DNA of 27,029 nucleotides from Candidatus Heimdallarchaeota archaeon LC_2. Lineage in GTDB: Archaea > Asgardarchaeota > Heimdallarchaeia > Heimdallarchaeales > Kariarchaeaceae. The notes under the pieces are model-generated. The model had not been told where the DNA came from. It worked only from the letters and a program-made list of their open reading frames with translations, and ran no database searches. Positions 7,616 to 15,720 of the stretch are shown here, one piece after another; within the stretch, counting starts at the first letter, position 1; each line of letters opens with the position of its first letter. The stretch is from contig MDVR01000136.1 of NCBI GenBank assembly GCA_001940725.1, positions 1 through 27,029 of the forward strand, in the 5' to 3' direction. The position numbers and the translations under genes are program-made.

Positions 7616-9007
7616 CTAAACTTCAATTATCTTAGCAGGTGCAAGTTTACAACTAAAATGCCTAAGTATCTCTGGTTCATCAATAATTTGTAAACCTGTA
7701 ATTTTATCTTTCCTACTTTTAATCTTCTTTAATATTTCAATAATATAATCGAAATGGGCTTTTTCGTAAGTCCTCCGAGGGATGGTTAATCGCACAAGTT
7801 CCATTTGAGCTGGAATAAATTCTCCATCCTCTTCTTTCCCAAACATTAGAGAACCTATTTCAACAGTTCTTATTCCCCCTTCAAGATAAATTTCACAAGA
7901 TAAGGCTTGAGCTGGGAATAGATGGCTTGGAATATGTGGTAAAAATGCTTTTGCGTCTATGAATGCTGCGTGACCGCCTGCAGGGAGCATTACTGGAATA
8001 CCTTCCTCATTCAAACTATTCACTAGATATTCAATTTGATTAATTCGATGTTTTACAGCTGAGGTGGTTAATGCCTCCTCAAGTCCAGTTGCAATTGCTT
8101 CTAAATCTCTGCCAGCTAACCCCCCATAAGATGGGAATCCTTCAAATAATATTAATCTTTCACGTAATATATTTGCAAATTTAGAGTCTCGTAAAGCTAA
8201 AAATCCCCCGATATTTACAAATGCATCTTTCTTTGCGCTCATCCAAGCACCATCAGAATATGAGGTAGTTTCTAAAGCAATTTCAGTTAGAGTTTTATGT
8301 TTGTATCCTTCTTCTCTTTGTTGAATGAAGTAAGAGTTCTCAATAAATCTTGCAATATCTAAAAAGAAAGGAATGCCTTGATCTTTTGCTATATTTGAAA
8401 CTTCCTTAATGTTTGCCATTGATACTGGCTGCCCACCACCTGCATTATTAGTAATAACTAATGTAATGGCAGCAATATGATCATCATTCTCTTTGAACCA
8501 TTTATTTAATTTTTCAATATCCATATTTCCCTTAAATGGGTCAAGATTTGATGCGTCTTTAGCAATGTCTGATACAAGATCAATTGGTTTTGCATCATTA
8601 TAGAGCATGTGACCTATTGTTGTATCAAATGATTGGTTCGATATAACAACAGAATTTGGAGCTTCTCTTAAAATATGACCAAATAAGATATTTTCAGCCG
8701 CTCTTCCTTGATGAGTGGGTAAAATCTCTTTAAATCCAGTTATTTTTTGAATGGTATCTCGGAATCTAATAAAACTTTTAGCATTTGCATAGCTTTCATC
8801 ACCTCTCATCATATCTGCCCATTGGTTTTGTGACATAGCTCCAGTTCCTGAATCGGTCAATAAATCAATAAAAATATCTTCAGCTTTAAGATTAAATAAG
8901 TTAAAATTCGCAGCTTCCAATGATTTGATTCTTTGTTCTACAGAGGGTAATTCTATAGGTTCTATCATTTTAATTCTATATGGGGGTGGGGGATATGATA
9001 CCATCAT
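7616..9007 (-). CDS. tnaA: Tryptophanase (tryptophan indole-lyase)
   Basis: 463 residues, fold-type I PLP enzyme cleaving tryptophan to indole, pyruvate and ammonia. Collinear with bacterial TnaA from the start (PYRIKMIEP): LLTDSGTGAMS, WADMMRGDESYA, LPTHQGRAAENILF, TNNAGGGQPVSMAN, MSAKKDA with the PLP Lys about residue 260, EGFPSYGGLAGRDLEA. The choice against tyrosine phenol-lyase rests on two positions: RTVEIGSLMFG has Ile384 where the phenol-lyase has Arg (MERG), and RHFSCKL has His450 where the phenol-lyase has Phe. Two ATGs in tandem open the frame. Divergent from the TPR gene by 136 nt. No tnaC-like leader or transporter seen. Indole could be a signal as well as a by-product. Confidence 0.93.
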   Translation of the reverse strand: MMVSYPPPPYRIKMIEPIELPSVEQRIKSLEAANFNLFNLKAEDIFIDLLTDSGTGAMSQNQWADMMRGDESYANAKSFIRFRDTIQKITGFKEILPTHQGRAAENILFGHILREAPNSVVISNQSFDTTIGHMLYNDAKPIDLVSDIAKDASNLDPFKGNMDIEKLNKWFKENDDHIAAITLVITNNAGGGQPVSMANIKEVSNIAKDQGIPFFLDIARFIENSYFIQQREEGYKHKTLTEIALETTSYSDGAWMSAKKDAFVNIGGFLALRDSKFANILRERLILFEGFPSYGGLAGRDLEAIATGLEEALTTSAVKHRINQIEYLVNSLNEEGIPVMLPAGGHAAFIDAKAFLPHIPSHLFPAQALSCEIYLEGGIRTVEIGSLMFGKEEDGEFIPAQMELVRLTIPRRTYEKAHFDYIIEILKKIKSRKDKITGLQIIDEPEILRHFSCKLAPAKIIEV

Positions 9008-9121
9008 GATTGAATAATTACTAACTAAATTATAGTTTTGCCATTAGGTTATTTTCATTGCACGATTTTACTATAATAATATTACTTGACTTCAATTGTA
9101 ATATCTCTTAAGCAATGAATG

Positions 9122-9130
9122 AATATATAA
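9122..9130 (+). promoter_or_regulatory. TATA box of the TPR gene
   Basis: AATATATAA centred about 27 nt before the ATG at 9153. The spacing argues that translation starts at this ATG on a leaderless transcript, although a GTG lies in frame at 9144. Confidence 0.55.
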
Positions 9131-9143
9131 GGTCAGATTCAAG

Positions 9144-10028
9144 GTGAATACCATGGGAGATGAAATAGCAGATTTTGACAATATATGGGATTATTCAAAT
9201 CCCAAAGAAACAGAAATACAATTCCGAGATATATTATCTAGAAAGAAATTGGAAGATAATAAATCATACTACCTTCAGTTACAAACCCAGATAGCACGAA
9301 CTCTTAGTTTACAACAAAAATTTGATGAAGCTCATCAAGTATTAGATGAGGTTGAAACTCAATTGACAGAGGATTATAGCTTGGAATGGGTAAGATATTT
9401 ACTTGAAAGAGGGAGGAGTTTTAATTCTGACAATCAAAAAGAACAAACCGTACACCTATTCAAACAAGCATATGAAATTAGTTCAAATTTAGGTCTTGAT
9501 TTCTTTACAGTTGATGCAGCTCATATGTTAGGGATTACTGATCAACCGGAGTTCCTAATTGAATGGAATGAAAAGGCAATTCAAATCGCGGAAAATTCTT
9601 CAAGCGAAAGAGCACGAAATTGGCAGGGATCTCTTTTGAATAATCTTGGTTGGACACATCATGACAAGCAAGAGCATGAGGTAGCATTGGGTTTATTTGA
9701 AAAAGCCTTACAATTTAGAGAAAAACAAGGTAAATTGGAAACCATATTAATTGCAAAATGGAGTGTTGCTAGAACATATCGATCATTGAACCGCATTGAT
9801 GAAGCAATAAAACTACAACTGGAAATTAAAAGTGAAAGATCTATTAACGATTTAGCCCTTGGTGGTTACAATTATGAAGAGTTAGGTGAATTATTCTTGC
9901 TGAAAAACGATAAAAATCAAGCAAAAGATTATTTCAAGGTTGCATTTGAGGAACTATCAAAAGATATTTGGTTAACAAAGAATGAATCTCAAAGATTAGA
10001 AAGAATCGAATTATTATCTTCTAGTTAG
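9144..10028 (+). CDS. Tetratricopeptide-repeat protein
   Basis: 294 residues from the GTG at 9144, or 291 from the ATG at 9153 favoured by the promoter spacing. The whole chain is helical TPR-type repeats: residues about 45-75 (IARTLSLQQKFDEAHQVLDE), 80-115 (LFKQAYEISSNLG), 160-195 (LLNNLGWTHHDKQEHEVALG, then LFEKALQFREKQGK), 200-230 (SVARTYRSLNRIDEAIKLQL) and 240-270 (ELGELFLLKNDKNQAKDYF). TPRs form a protein-binding superhelix; no catalytic domain, signal peptide or membrane segment is visible, so a cytosolic scaffold or adaptor is likely and its partner unknown. The 3' end overlaps the convergent PHP gene by 8 nt. Confidence 0.85.
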   Translation: MNTMGDEIADFDNIWDYSNPKETEIQFRDILSRKKLEDNKSYYLQLQTQIARTLSLQQKFDEAHQVLDEVETQLTEDYSLEWVRYLLERGRSFNSDNQKEQTVHLFKQAYEISSNLGLDFFTVDAAHMLGITDQPEFLIEWNEKAIQIAENSSSERARNWQGSLLNNLGWTHHDKQEHEVALGLFEKALQFREKQGKLETILIAKWSVARTYRSLNRIDEAIKLQLEIKSERSINDLALGGYNYEELGELFLLKNDKNQAKDYFKVAFEELSKDIWLTKNESQRLERIELLSSS

Positions 10029-11394
10029 AAATTACTCTAATTTCTTCAATATCTGACTTTTTGCCAATTACCAAATCACCATACGTTCCGTCAAATCCAA
10101 GTGGGGAAAATGAAAAGAGACCTGCTTTAATTTTAGAAATGTTTTCCATTATTTTTTTATTGATATTAAACTTATCCAGTTTGATATTTTTAGTCCACAA
10201 ATTAGCCTCTGGACCAATTTCTTCAATTATACTGAGATAAGCCTTGATGGCAGTTTTACTTGTAAGAGTTTTAATCCCCAGTGATTTACAAACAATTTCG
10301 ATTAAGGGTATCATTGTAACATAATTCCTTTTCGGCCCCTCACCCAATTTTCTTGCTCGCCCCTCCATTTGAACTGAACTTATCTCATAGGCTCGTTGGA
10401 GGACACCAACTGTTAATTCTTTTTTGCATATTGGACATAAATCATTCTTTGGCACATGCTTTGGAGAGAAATAGCAATACTGGTTTTTTTCATGAACACC
10501 TGGTTTCTTTCTTTCAGATCGATGACCTGTTAAGAAATATCTACCTTCAGCTGGATGAAACTCAGTAGTACTGATTACTTTGTTTTTACGTATGCTATTA
10601 ATAATATTAGAATAATCAAACTTATTCACGTCCAAGGTGGTAAATTCTCTCCCGACCCGATTTAATGCTGCTGAATGGGCATCAGCGTTACTGATTAGCG
10701 TTCGATTATCAAGTTCTGGAATTAGCCCTAAAATCCATGGATCTGCACTTAACCCTGTCTCAATGGCATTTATTCTAGTATCAGCCGATCCAAAAAATTC
10801 ACTGAGAAAATTTATTCGTTGATTAGATCCATATACTCCTTCAGGAGTCATTATATGTGCAGGAATTAATTCAATCAAAGGGTCAAGATCTAATATTTTG
10901 TGTACTTTAGTTTCGATTTCCTCAATAGAATCATTCACTATGAATGGTCGGGCCATTTTTTCATGTGAGACCTTGAATTGATCTAGTAGATCATTATATT
11001 CTTTGATTCTTGTGAAGTCTGGAAAAAATATAATCACATGAGCTTTTTTCTTTTTTTTACTATTTGGCGTAGGTCCAGTAAAAATTACTTCAGTTTGAAG
11101 CAGGTATTTCGGTTCTTCGAGTTCCAAATTCTTTGTTAGAGGATTGATAATGTTATTCTTATATTTAAATATACCAGAAGCAATTTCCTCCAACTCTGTT
11201 TCTAAAAACTTTCTCCATGGTCCAAACTGACAATCACCCGTACCTAATAAATTAACACCTTTTAAAGGTGAGAATGTGGATGATTCATGAAATCGTTTGG
11301 TCATTTTAGTATGGGCCTTTGAATCATCCTTGCTGACCCCACCAGCACCACCTGCAAAAATGCTATGAGCATGTAGATCAGCATGTACTTCCAT
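10021..11394 (-). CDS. PHP-family putative phosphoesterase (TIGR00375-like) with zinc ribbon
   Basis: 457 residues. The N-terminus has the PHP metal signature DLHAHSIFAGG (His8, His10), followed by LLGTGDCQFGPW near 50-60, LIELIPAHIMTPEG near 175-190 and TLISNADAHSAALNR near 232-247; these are the metal-binding motifs of the polymerase/histidinol-phosphatase (PHP) superfamily. A C-terminal four-Cys ribbon (YCYFSP, then LCPICKKELTVGVLQRA) is the feature of the group often found beside or fused to UvrD-type helicases. Expected to hydrolyse phosphoester bonds, probably in DNA repair, but the substrate is not established for the group. No helicase is adjacent here. The start at 11394 fits because the PHP motif begins at residue 6. 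Confidence 0.85.
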   Translation of the reverse strand: MEVHADLHAHSIFAGGAGGVSKDDSKAHTKMTKRFHESSTFSPLKGVNLLGTGDCQFGPWRKFLETELEEIASGIFKYKNNIINPLTKNLELEEPKYLLQTEVIFTGPTPNSKKKKKAHVIIFFPDFTRIKEYNDLLDQFKVSHEKMARPFIVNDSIEEIETKVHKILDLDPLIELIPAHIMTPEGVYGSNQRINFLSEFFGSADTRINAIETGLSADPWILGLIPELDNRTLISNADAHSAALNRVGREFTTLDVNKFDYSNIINSIRKNKVISTTEFHPAEGRYFLTGHRSERKKPGVHEKNQYCYFSPKHVPKNDLCPICKKELTVGVLQRAYEISSVQMEGRARKLGEGPKRNYVTMIPLIEIVCKSLGIKTLTSKTAIKAYLSIIEEIGPEANLWTKNIKLDKFNINKKIMENISKIKAGLFSFSPLGFDGTYGDLVIGKKSDIEEIRVISN

Positions 11395-11592
11395 ATATTT
11401 TTCAAGAAGTGTGTGCTTAAGATGATTAGGAATTAAATAATGATATAAATGAAAATTATTGCTTATTTTCAGTAAATTTCAAGGTTAACAATTATGTATT
11501 GCAGAGAGATAATGAATAAATTAACACGTACCGTGTATATTAATCTAAAAATACCACTTGAACTTTAATAATGAATAATCTAAGAAGTAACT

Positions 11593-12234
11593 ATGCTTGT
11601 TTTTGCTGTTTACATCATTTCTACTGATGGACGGCCTTTGCTAATTGAACGATTTACAAAGGATGAAGAGATGCCTTCTGATGTTCTCCTTTGTGGTCTT
11701 CTGGCAACAATTCAATTATTGTCTGAGGAATTAACTGGTGAACCAGGAAGTGCAGAAAAATTCCAACTCAAAGGATATATCTTCCATTTGAAGTCATTTT
11801 CAAATAAATTCCAAGTTGTTGTAGCCTCTAATTTTGATGAATGTCCCGATGATTTATTAGAAAACTTAGGCTTAAGATTTTATAAGAAATACTCGCAAGA
11901 ATTAGAGAACTGGAAAGGTGATCAAACCAAGTTTTCAGATTTTGGAGGTACTATAATCGAACAGCTTAAAGGAAAATATAAGATTGATATTTCGAGGTCA
12001 TTGGATCCTAAAAAGAGATTGGATACGATGAGTATTTTATCTTTACCAAAATCTATTCAGGACACTGCATTAATTGTGGTCATGCTAGAACACGCTACTG
12101 TTTCAGAAATGGAAAAGTTTCTAAATAAAAAACCAGCACAAATTGAAAAACATCTGAAGGCATTGCAACAAGATGGGTATATCGGTGTTGAATTGATGGC
12201 AGATGAAATTTATTATTATATAATTTCCAATTAA
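11593..12234 (+). CDS. Longin/roadblock-like domain plus winged-helix protein
   Basis: 213 residues, no named family recognised. Residues 1-135 show the strand-strand-helix pattern of small GTPase-associated longin/roadblock-like domains: VFAVYIISTDGRPLLIERF, then a long helix (LLCGLLATIQLLSEELTG), strands FQLKGYIFHLKSF and KFQVVVASNF, and closing helices. Residues about 145-213 are a winged helix of ArsR type (QDTALIVVMLEHATVSEMEK, HLKALQQDGYIGVEL). Such combinations are common in Asgard archaea and suggest a regulator sensing a small GTPase or ligand; this is inference. The ATG at 11593 has TTTAATAA about 25 nt upstream, so probably leaderless. Converges with the downstream membrane-protein operon. 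Confidence 0.7.
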   Translation: MLVFAVYIISTDGRPLLIERFTKDEEMPSDVLLCGLLATIQLLSEELTGEPGSAEKFQLKGYIFHLKSFSNKFQVVVASNFDECPDDLLENLGLRFYKKYSQELENWKGDQTKFSDFGGTIIEQLKGKYKIDISRSLDPKKRLDTMSILSLPKSIQDTALIVVMLEHATVSEMEKFLNKKPAQIEKHLKALQQDGYIGVELMADEIYYYIISN

Positions 12235-12241
12235 CTATTAA

Positions 12242-12778
12242 TTATGAATTATCTTTTTCCATTTTGATATCCTCAGATACTACACCACCAGTTAAATTTG
12301 CTAATCTACTCGCAGCTTCTTGAGCGTCTGATAAATTTAACCACAATCCTAGTCTTACAATTTCAGAACCACTTAATCTCAAGTGATATCCTCCAACTTC
12401 GCTTCCCTTGATTGTAAAATTCTGTGTTTCTACGTTTATTGAGATCTCTTGCCAACCAATTTCCATTGTATTCGGGAAACCTGTTTTATAGTGTAATATC
12501 TTATTTTCAATTTTGATATTGCACCAAGGTTTCATCAATTCCTTTCCTTTTCTTACGATCCTTGTATGCATCAAATATAACATTGGGAAAATAAATCCAA
12601 TGAAAAATGAAATTGAGAGAATATTGAATTTTTGACTTGTCATAAACACCAAGCCAATTGTAAACAATGCTCCAACTAAAATCTGACCTGAGAAACTACC
12701 AGTCCATAATGAACCCAAGACTCTCATTGATGGGGATCTTTCTAATTGAAAGGAAAATTCATTATCTTTTTTCGTCAT
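12242..12778 (-). CDS. Small membrane protein with two N-terminal transmembrane helices
   Basis: 178 residues from the ATG at 12778. The frame is open 57 nt further to 12835, but that stretch overlaps the end of the upstream gene and reads as its basic tail in another frame, so I reject the longer start. Residues about 25-50 and 52-72 form a transmembrane pair (GQILVGALFTIGLVFMTSQK, LSISFFIGFIFPMLYLM). A cytosolic part with PH-like alternating strands follows (CNIKIENKILHYKTGF, EIGWQEISINVE, YHLRLSGSEIVRLGLWL). The two-helix hairpin plus PH-like domain resembles bacterial membrane bPH proteins, but I would not name it. Cotranscribed with the upstream gene, separated by 4 nt. Confidence 0.7.
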   Translation of the reverse strand: MTKKDNEFSFQLERSPSMRVLGSLWTGSFSGQILVGALFTIGLVFMTSQKFNILSISFFIGFIFPMLYLMHTRIVRKGKELMKPWCNIKIENKILHYKTGFPNTMEIGWQEISINVETQNFTIKGSEVGGYHLRLSGSEIVRLGLWLNLSDAQEAASRLANLTGGVVSEDIKMEKDNS

Positions 12779-12782
12779 TTTA

Positions 12783-13184
12783 TCACTTCCCAAATAATTT
12801 TCCGAATAAACCCCTTTTCTTCTTCTTACCTTCAAGTTCAGGGTTTATCTCAACGTTAATCTGATCCACCTTGCTATTTATCTGAACTGCGTCAATTGTT
12901 GTCAAAATAAATTTTTTAATTTCAATATGATTTGTCAAACAATTATCCTTTACAGTATTGTAATAGCTCATATAAACTTCTCCCTGAATGTCTTCTAACA
13001 ATTTAAGTGCCTCAAACAATGATAAGGATTTAAAAAATTTCATTGAACTAGAATTAATTGTTGACTGTAATTTCTCATTATTTTTTGCATTAAACTCGAT
13101 ATGAGCCTTTATCTGGAGAAAATAATTGTCTGAAGTCTCAATGGGTGCATTTGATTTATAAATGAAATGAGCAATCTCAGTCAA
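12783..13184 (-). CDS. Unknown protein with basic amphipathic C-terminal tail
   Basis: 133 residues, no family recognised. It starts with TTG at 13184; no ATG or GTG precedes it and a stop lies three codons upstream. A TATA element at 13207-13220 (TTTTGTATATATTG on the minus strand) lies about 29 nt before the TTG, supporting this start on a leaderless mRNA. The body is mixed alpha/beta (YFLQIKAHIEFNAK, LFEALKLLEDIQGEVYMSY). The C-terminus is EGKKKKRGLFGKLFGK, a lysine run followed by an amphipathic helix, the kind of tail that docks on acidic membranes. It lies 4 nt before the gene for a two-helix membrane protein, so the two probably act together at the membrane. Confidence 0.6.
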   Translation of the reverse strand: MTEIAHFIYKSNAPIETSDNYFLQIKAHIEFNAKNNEKLQSTINSSSMKFFKSLSLFEALKLLEDIQGEVYMSYYNTVKDNCLTNHIEIKKFILTTIDAVQINSKVDQINVEINPELEGKKKKRGLFGKLFGK

Positions 13185-13206
13185 AGTGGGTCAGTTCTCG
13201 ATTCAG

Positions 13207-13220
13207 CAATATATACAAAA
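13207..13220 (-). promoter_or_regulatory. TATA box of the basic-tailed protein operon
   Basis: TTTTGTATATATTG on the minus strand, about 29 nt before the TTG at 13184. Supports transcription of the two-gene operon from here. Confidence 0.5.
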
Positions 13221-13361
13221 TAATTATGGTTGAGCTTCCTAAGTTTTCTTAATAATTCAATAATCCTTCTTACCCAAGAATTGAATATATTAAGAAATGA
13301 AAATACATTCAATCTTTTATGTACAGAATACATTAAAATTACCTTTACCTCTTTTTTTCAT

Positions 13362-13748
13362 ATGGATTTGAATACAATGAAGGAATATATAGTCAGATAT
13401 TACAATGTTTATTCTACGGGTAATCTTAATGAATTTCGTGAAATCTGTGTAAATCCAGATAAAGAGATTGAAGCTTATTCCAATTTTGTTCAAGCATTTG
13501 CTGATATGAGTTTAAAGGCAACCAATATTATTGCAGAAGGTAGCCAAGTGATAACTCAATGGGATGCAAGTGGGACCCATATTAACACATTTTTTGGGAA
13601 AGAGGCAACGTATAATGAAATTAAAATAACGGGAGTGGATGTTTTTCAGTTTGAAGAAGATAAAATTGGCAATCACGTAGCAATTATTGATTGGTTGGAA
13701 GTTGCAAAACAACTTGGTTTAGAGCGATTTGATGAAATACCTTATTAA
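13362..13748 (+). CDS. SnoaL-like (NTF2-fold) protein
   Basis: 128 residues from the ATG at 13362. The frame is open upstream to 13230, but the extra 44 residues do not fit the family and start with TTG, so the ATG is preferred; another ATG follows at 13377. The pattern is that of SnoaL-like polyketide-cyclase-type NTF2 folds: MKEYIVRYYNVYSTGNLNEF (first helix), VITQWDASGTHINTFFG, EIKITGVDVFQFEEDKI, then VAIIDWLEVAKQLG. Family members bind small hydrophobic ligands and many have no known activity. Its 3' end is 22 nt from the convergent aminotransferase-like gene. No partner gene suggests a substrate. Confidence 0.8.
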   Translation: MDLNTMKEYIVRYYNVYSTGNLNEFREICVNPDKEIEAYSNFVQAFADMSLKATNIIAEGSQVITQWDASGTHINTFFGKEATYNEIKITGVDVFQFEEDKIGNHVAIIDWLEVAKQLGLERFDEIPY

Positions 13749-13770
13749 GTTGGGTTTTTGATTTTGCAAG

Positions 13771-14901
13771 TCATGAATATTTTTCAATTAGTTGTTTAAT
13801 TCCGTTTATCAATTTATCAACATCTTCAACAGATGTATAGGGAGCCATTCCAGTTCTTACCCATCCACCCTGATTATTCAATTCAAGTAATTCTCCAATT
13901 GTTTCAGCGTAGAAGTGACCATCTCCAGCAAATACAGAATGCTCTTCAGCAAGATATTTACAAATTTCCTTTGGACTATGACCATCAATTCTGAAGGCTA
14001 TTGTTGGAGTTTTTCTTACATCTACTTCTGCTTGAAACATTTTAATCTCTGGAATTTCAGATAAAACATTACGTAATTTATCAGCAAGCATATCCTCATA
14101 CTCTTCAATCCTACTGAAAGCACTAATTATTTTCTCTCTCCTAGTTTCTCCCTCTCCCAAACTTGCTAAGAAATCGATTGTGGGAATAAGAGCTGCAATC
14201 CCCTCATGATTCGCAGTACCTGTCTCTAATTTCCCTGGGACATCACTCGGAGCAGGATTTAATCTATATACATCTAGAGTTTCAAACAATTCTGTCCGAA
14301 TACCCACAATTCCAACGTGGGGTCCAAAGAATTTGTAGGCAGAGCAAAATATCATATCTGCTAATAATTCATCTCGTCCCATTACAACATGAGGTGCTGA
14401 ATGTACTGCATCTACAGCCACTAAAGCACCAACTTCTTTTGCTCGCTCAGCAATTTTTCTAACATCGTTGATGGTTCCAACACCATTTGATGCATGACCA
14501 ATTGCTACTAATTTGGTTTTCTCATTGATAATCTGAGAAAGATCACTCAGATCTAGGGTAAAAGTTTCAATATCTAATCTTATCCAACGGATAGTTACTC
14601 CATGTTCTTCAGCGGCTATCCTCCATGGATCAACATTTGCTCGATGATCCAATTCTGTTACAACTATCTCATCCCCCTCTTTCCAATTCCTTGCTAAAGC
14701 TCTTGAAACTGAAAATGTTAATGTTGTCATGTTGGGTCCAAATGCAATTTCATCTTGATCAAAGCCCATAAAGTCCGCCATTGCTTTGCGAGCATTGGCC
14801 ACATACTCTCCAGTCTCTTGACTTGTAATGAAACTGCCTCCTTGATTGGCATTGCTATTAGTCGAGTATTCAACCATGGCATCGATCGATGATTGCACCA
14901 T
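13771..14901 (-). CDS. Class-V aminotransferase / cysteine-desulfurase-like protein, start unresolved
   Basis: 376 residues from the first ATG (14901), but conserved sequence continues upstream in frame: NEIREQFPALKRLYNNKQ and FFDGPAGSQ, which align with the N-terminus of the SufS-like TIGR01976 group. The frame is open to 15057 without ATG, GTG or TTG, so the true start must be a rare codon (for example ATA or ATT near 15018) or has been lost. PLP motifs are intact: FGPNMTTLTFSVSRAL, VVTELDHRANVDPW, VAVDAVHSAPH and CSAYKFFGPHVGIVG with the PLP Lys. No Cys is found in the active-site loop region (VFAGDGHFYAE), so classical persulfide-forming desulfurase activity is doubtful; a lyase or transaminase role is possible. 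Confidence 0.85.
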   Translation of the reverse strand: MVQSSIDAMVEYSTNSNANQGGSFITSQETGEYVANARKAMADFMGFDQDEIAFGPNMTTLTFSVSRALARNWKEGDEIVVTELDHRANVDPWRIAAEEHGVTIRWIRLDIETFTLDLSDLSQIINEKTKLVAIGHASNGVGTINDVRKIAERAKEVGALVAVDAVHSAPHVVMGRDELLADMIFCSAYKFFGPHVGIVGIRTELFETLDVYRLNPAPSDVPGKLETGTANHEGIAALIPTIDFLASLGEGETRREKIISAFSRIEEYEDMLADKLRNVLSEIPEIKMFQAEVDVRKTPTIAFRIDGHSPKEICKYLAEEHSVFAGDGHFYAETIGELLELNNQGGWVRTGMAPYTSVEDVDKLINGIKQLIEKYS

Positions 14902-15145
14902 TTGTGAACCAGCTGGACCGTCAAAAAATGCGATTTGTTTATTATTATATAATCTCTTTAAAGCTGGGAATTGCTCTCTGATTTCATTAATTGGATACTC
15001 TTGAATTGAAATAGATATCGACCTAATTTTCCAATAGAGAGTAATTTTTAGGATTTGTCATTTTACTTCAATTAGAAAAAGCATTGTTATTCGAATCTAA
15101 TAAGTAATACATATTGTACCAAAATCGAAAAAAAGAACACTGTTA

Positions 15146-15526
15146 TTATCCAACCAGTTTGATATCATATTTTCGATCCGATACATTGGATTGCATTTGA
15201 ATAGTTGTTAGTAAATCAAATAATTCTCTTTCCACAGGATAATCCTCTTCTGAGTTCCAAGTCCTGCAGAACAGCATCGCATATCTATTTTTTAATTTCT
15301 CCAAACCATGAAAATGAACTTGTATACGACTAATATCCGCAAAAATTGCTAACTCGTATAATTTTTTCTTATGTTGGGTGATATTTGATTTATCAACTTC
15401 TGAAATATCGTATTCCAAAAATTTACCAGAGGTTTTGTAGCTCTTTCCCCTTTTTGGACTACGTATTGGTGGGACATCAAATTGATTATGAAAATTAGAA
15501 ATGATTGATTCAGTATTGGAAATCAT
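15146..15526 (-). CDS. Uncharacterised protein
   Basis: 126 residues from the ATG at 15526 (MISNTESIISNFHNQF). The frame also allows an ATG at 15574, which would add a hydrophobic stretch (WIILSLKYNLIYILN) translated from the promoter region; a TATA-like TAAATATAATT near 15544-15554 lies about 23 nt before the shorter start, so I choose that. No family recognised. The C-terminal half reads as alternating helices and strands (LYELAIFADISRIQVHFHG, YAMLFCRTWNSEEDYPVERE). No signal peptide or motif. Isolated gene, divergent from the racemase. Confidence 0.55.
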   Translation of the reverse strand: MISNTESIISNFHNQFDVPPIRSPKRGKSYKTSGKFLEYDISEVDKSNITQHKKKLYELAIFADISRIQVHFHGLEKLKNRYAMLFCRTWNSEEDYPVERELFDLLTTIQMQSNVSDRKYDIKLVG

Positions 15527-15720
15527 GTTTAAAATATAAATTAAATTATATTTAAGTGAAAGTATTATCCACATAGATACTGAATTAATTTTCTTACTTC
15601 CAAAACATCTTCAGTGAGCGAATTATGGATATTATAGTCAATTTATAATAAAAGCATAAAGAGAATTAATTTTGCACCAAAAAAGTAAATTAATATGTTT
15701 CTCTGTATTTAATAATTCGA

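Noticed and set aside
7616..9007. Tyrosine phenol-lyase
   Set aside because: The Arg and Phe that mark the phenol-lyase are Ile and His here, as in tryptophanase.
13230..13361. N-terminal extension of the SnoaL-like protein
   Set aside because: TTG start and AT-driven composition; the family begins at the ATG at 13362 or 13377.
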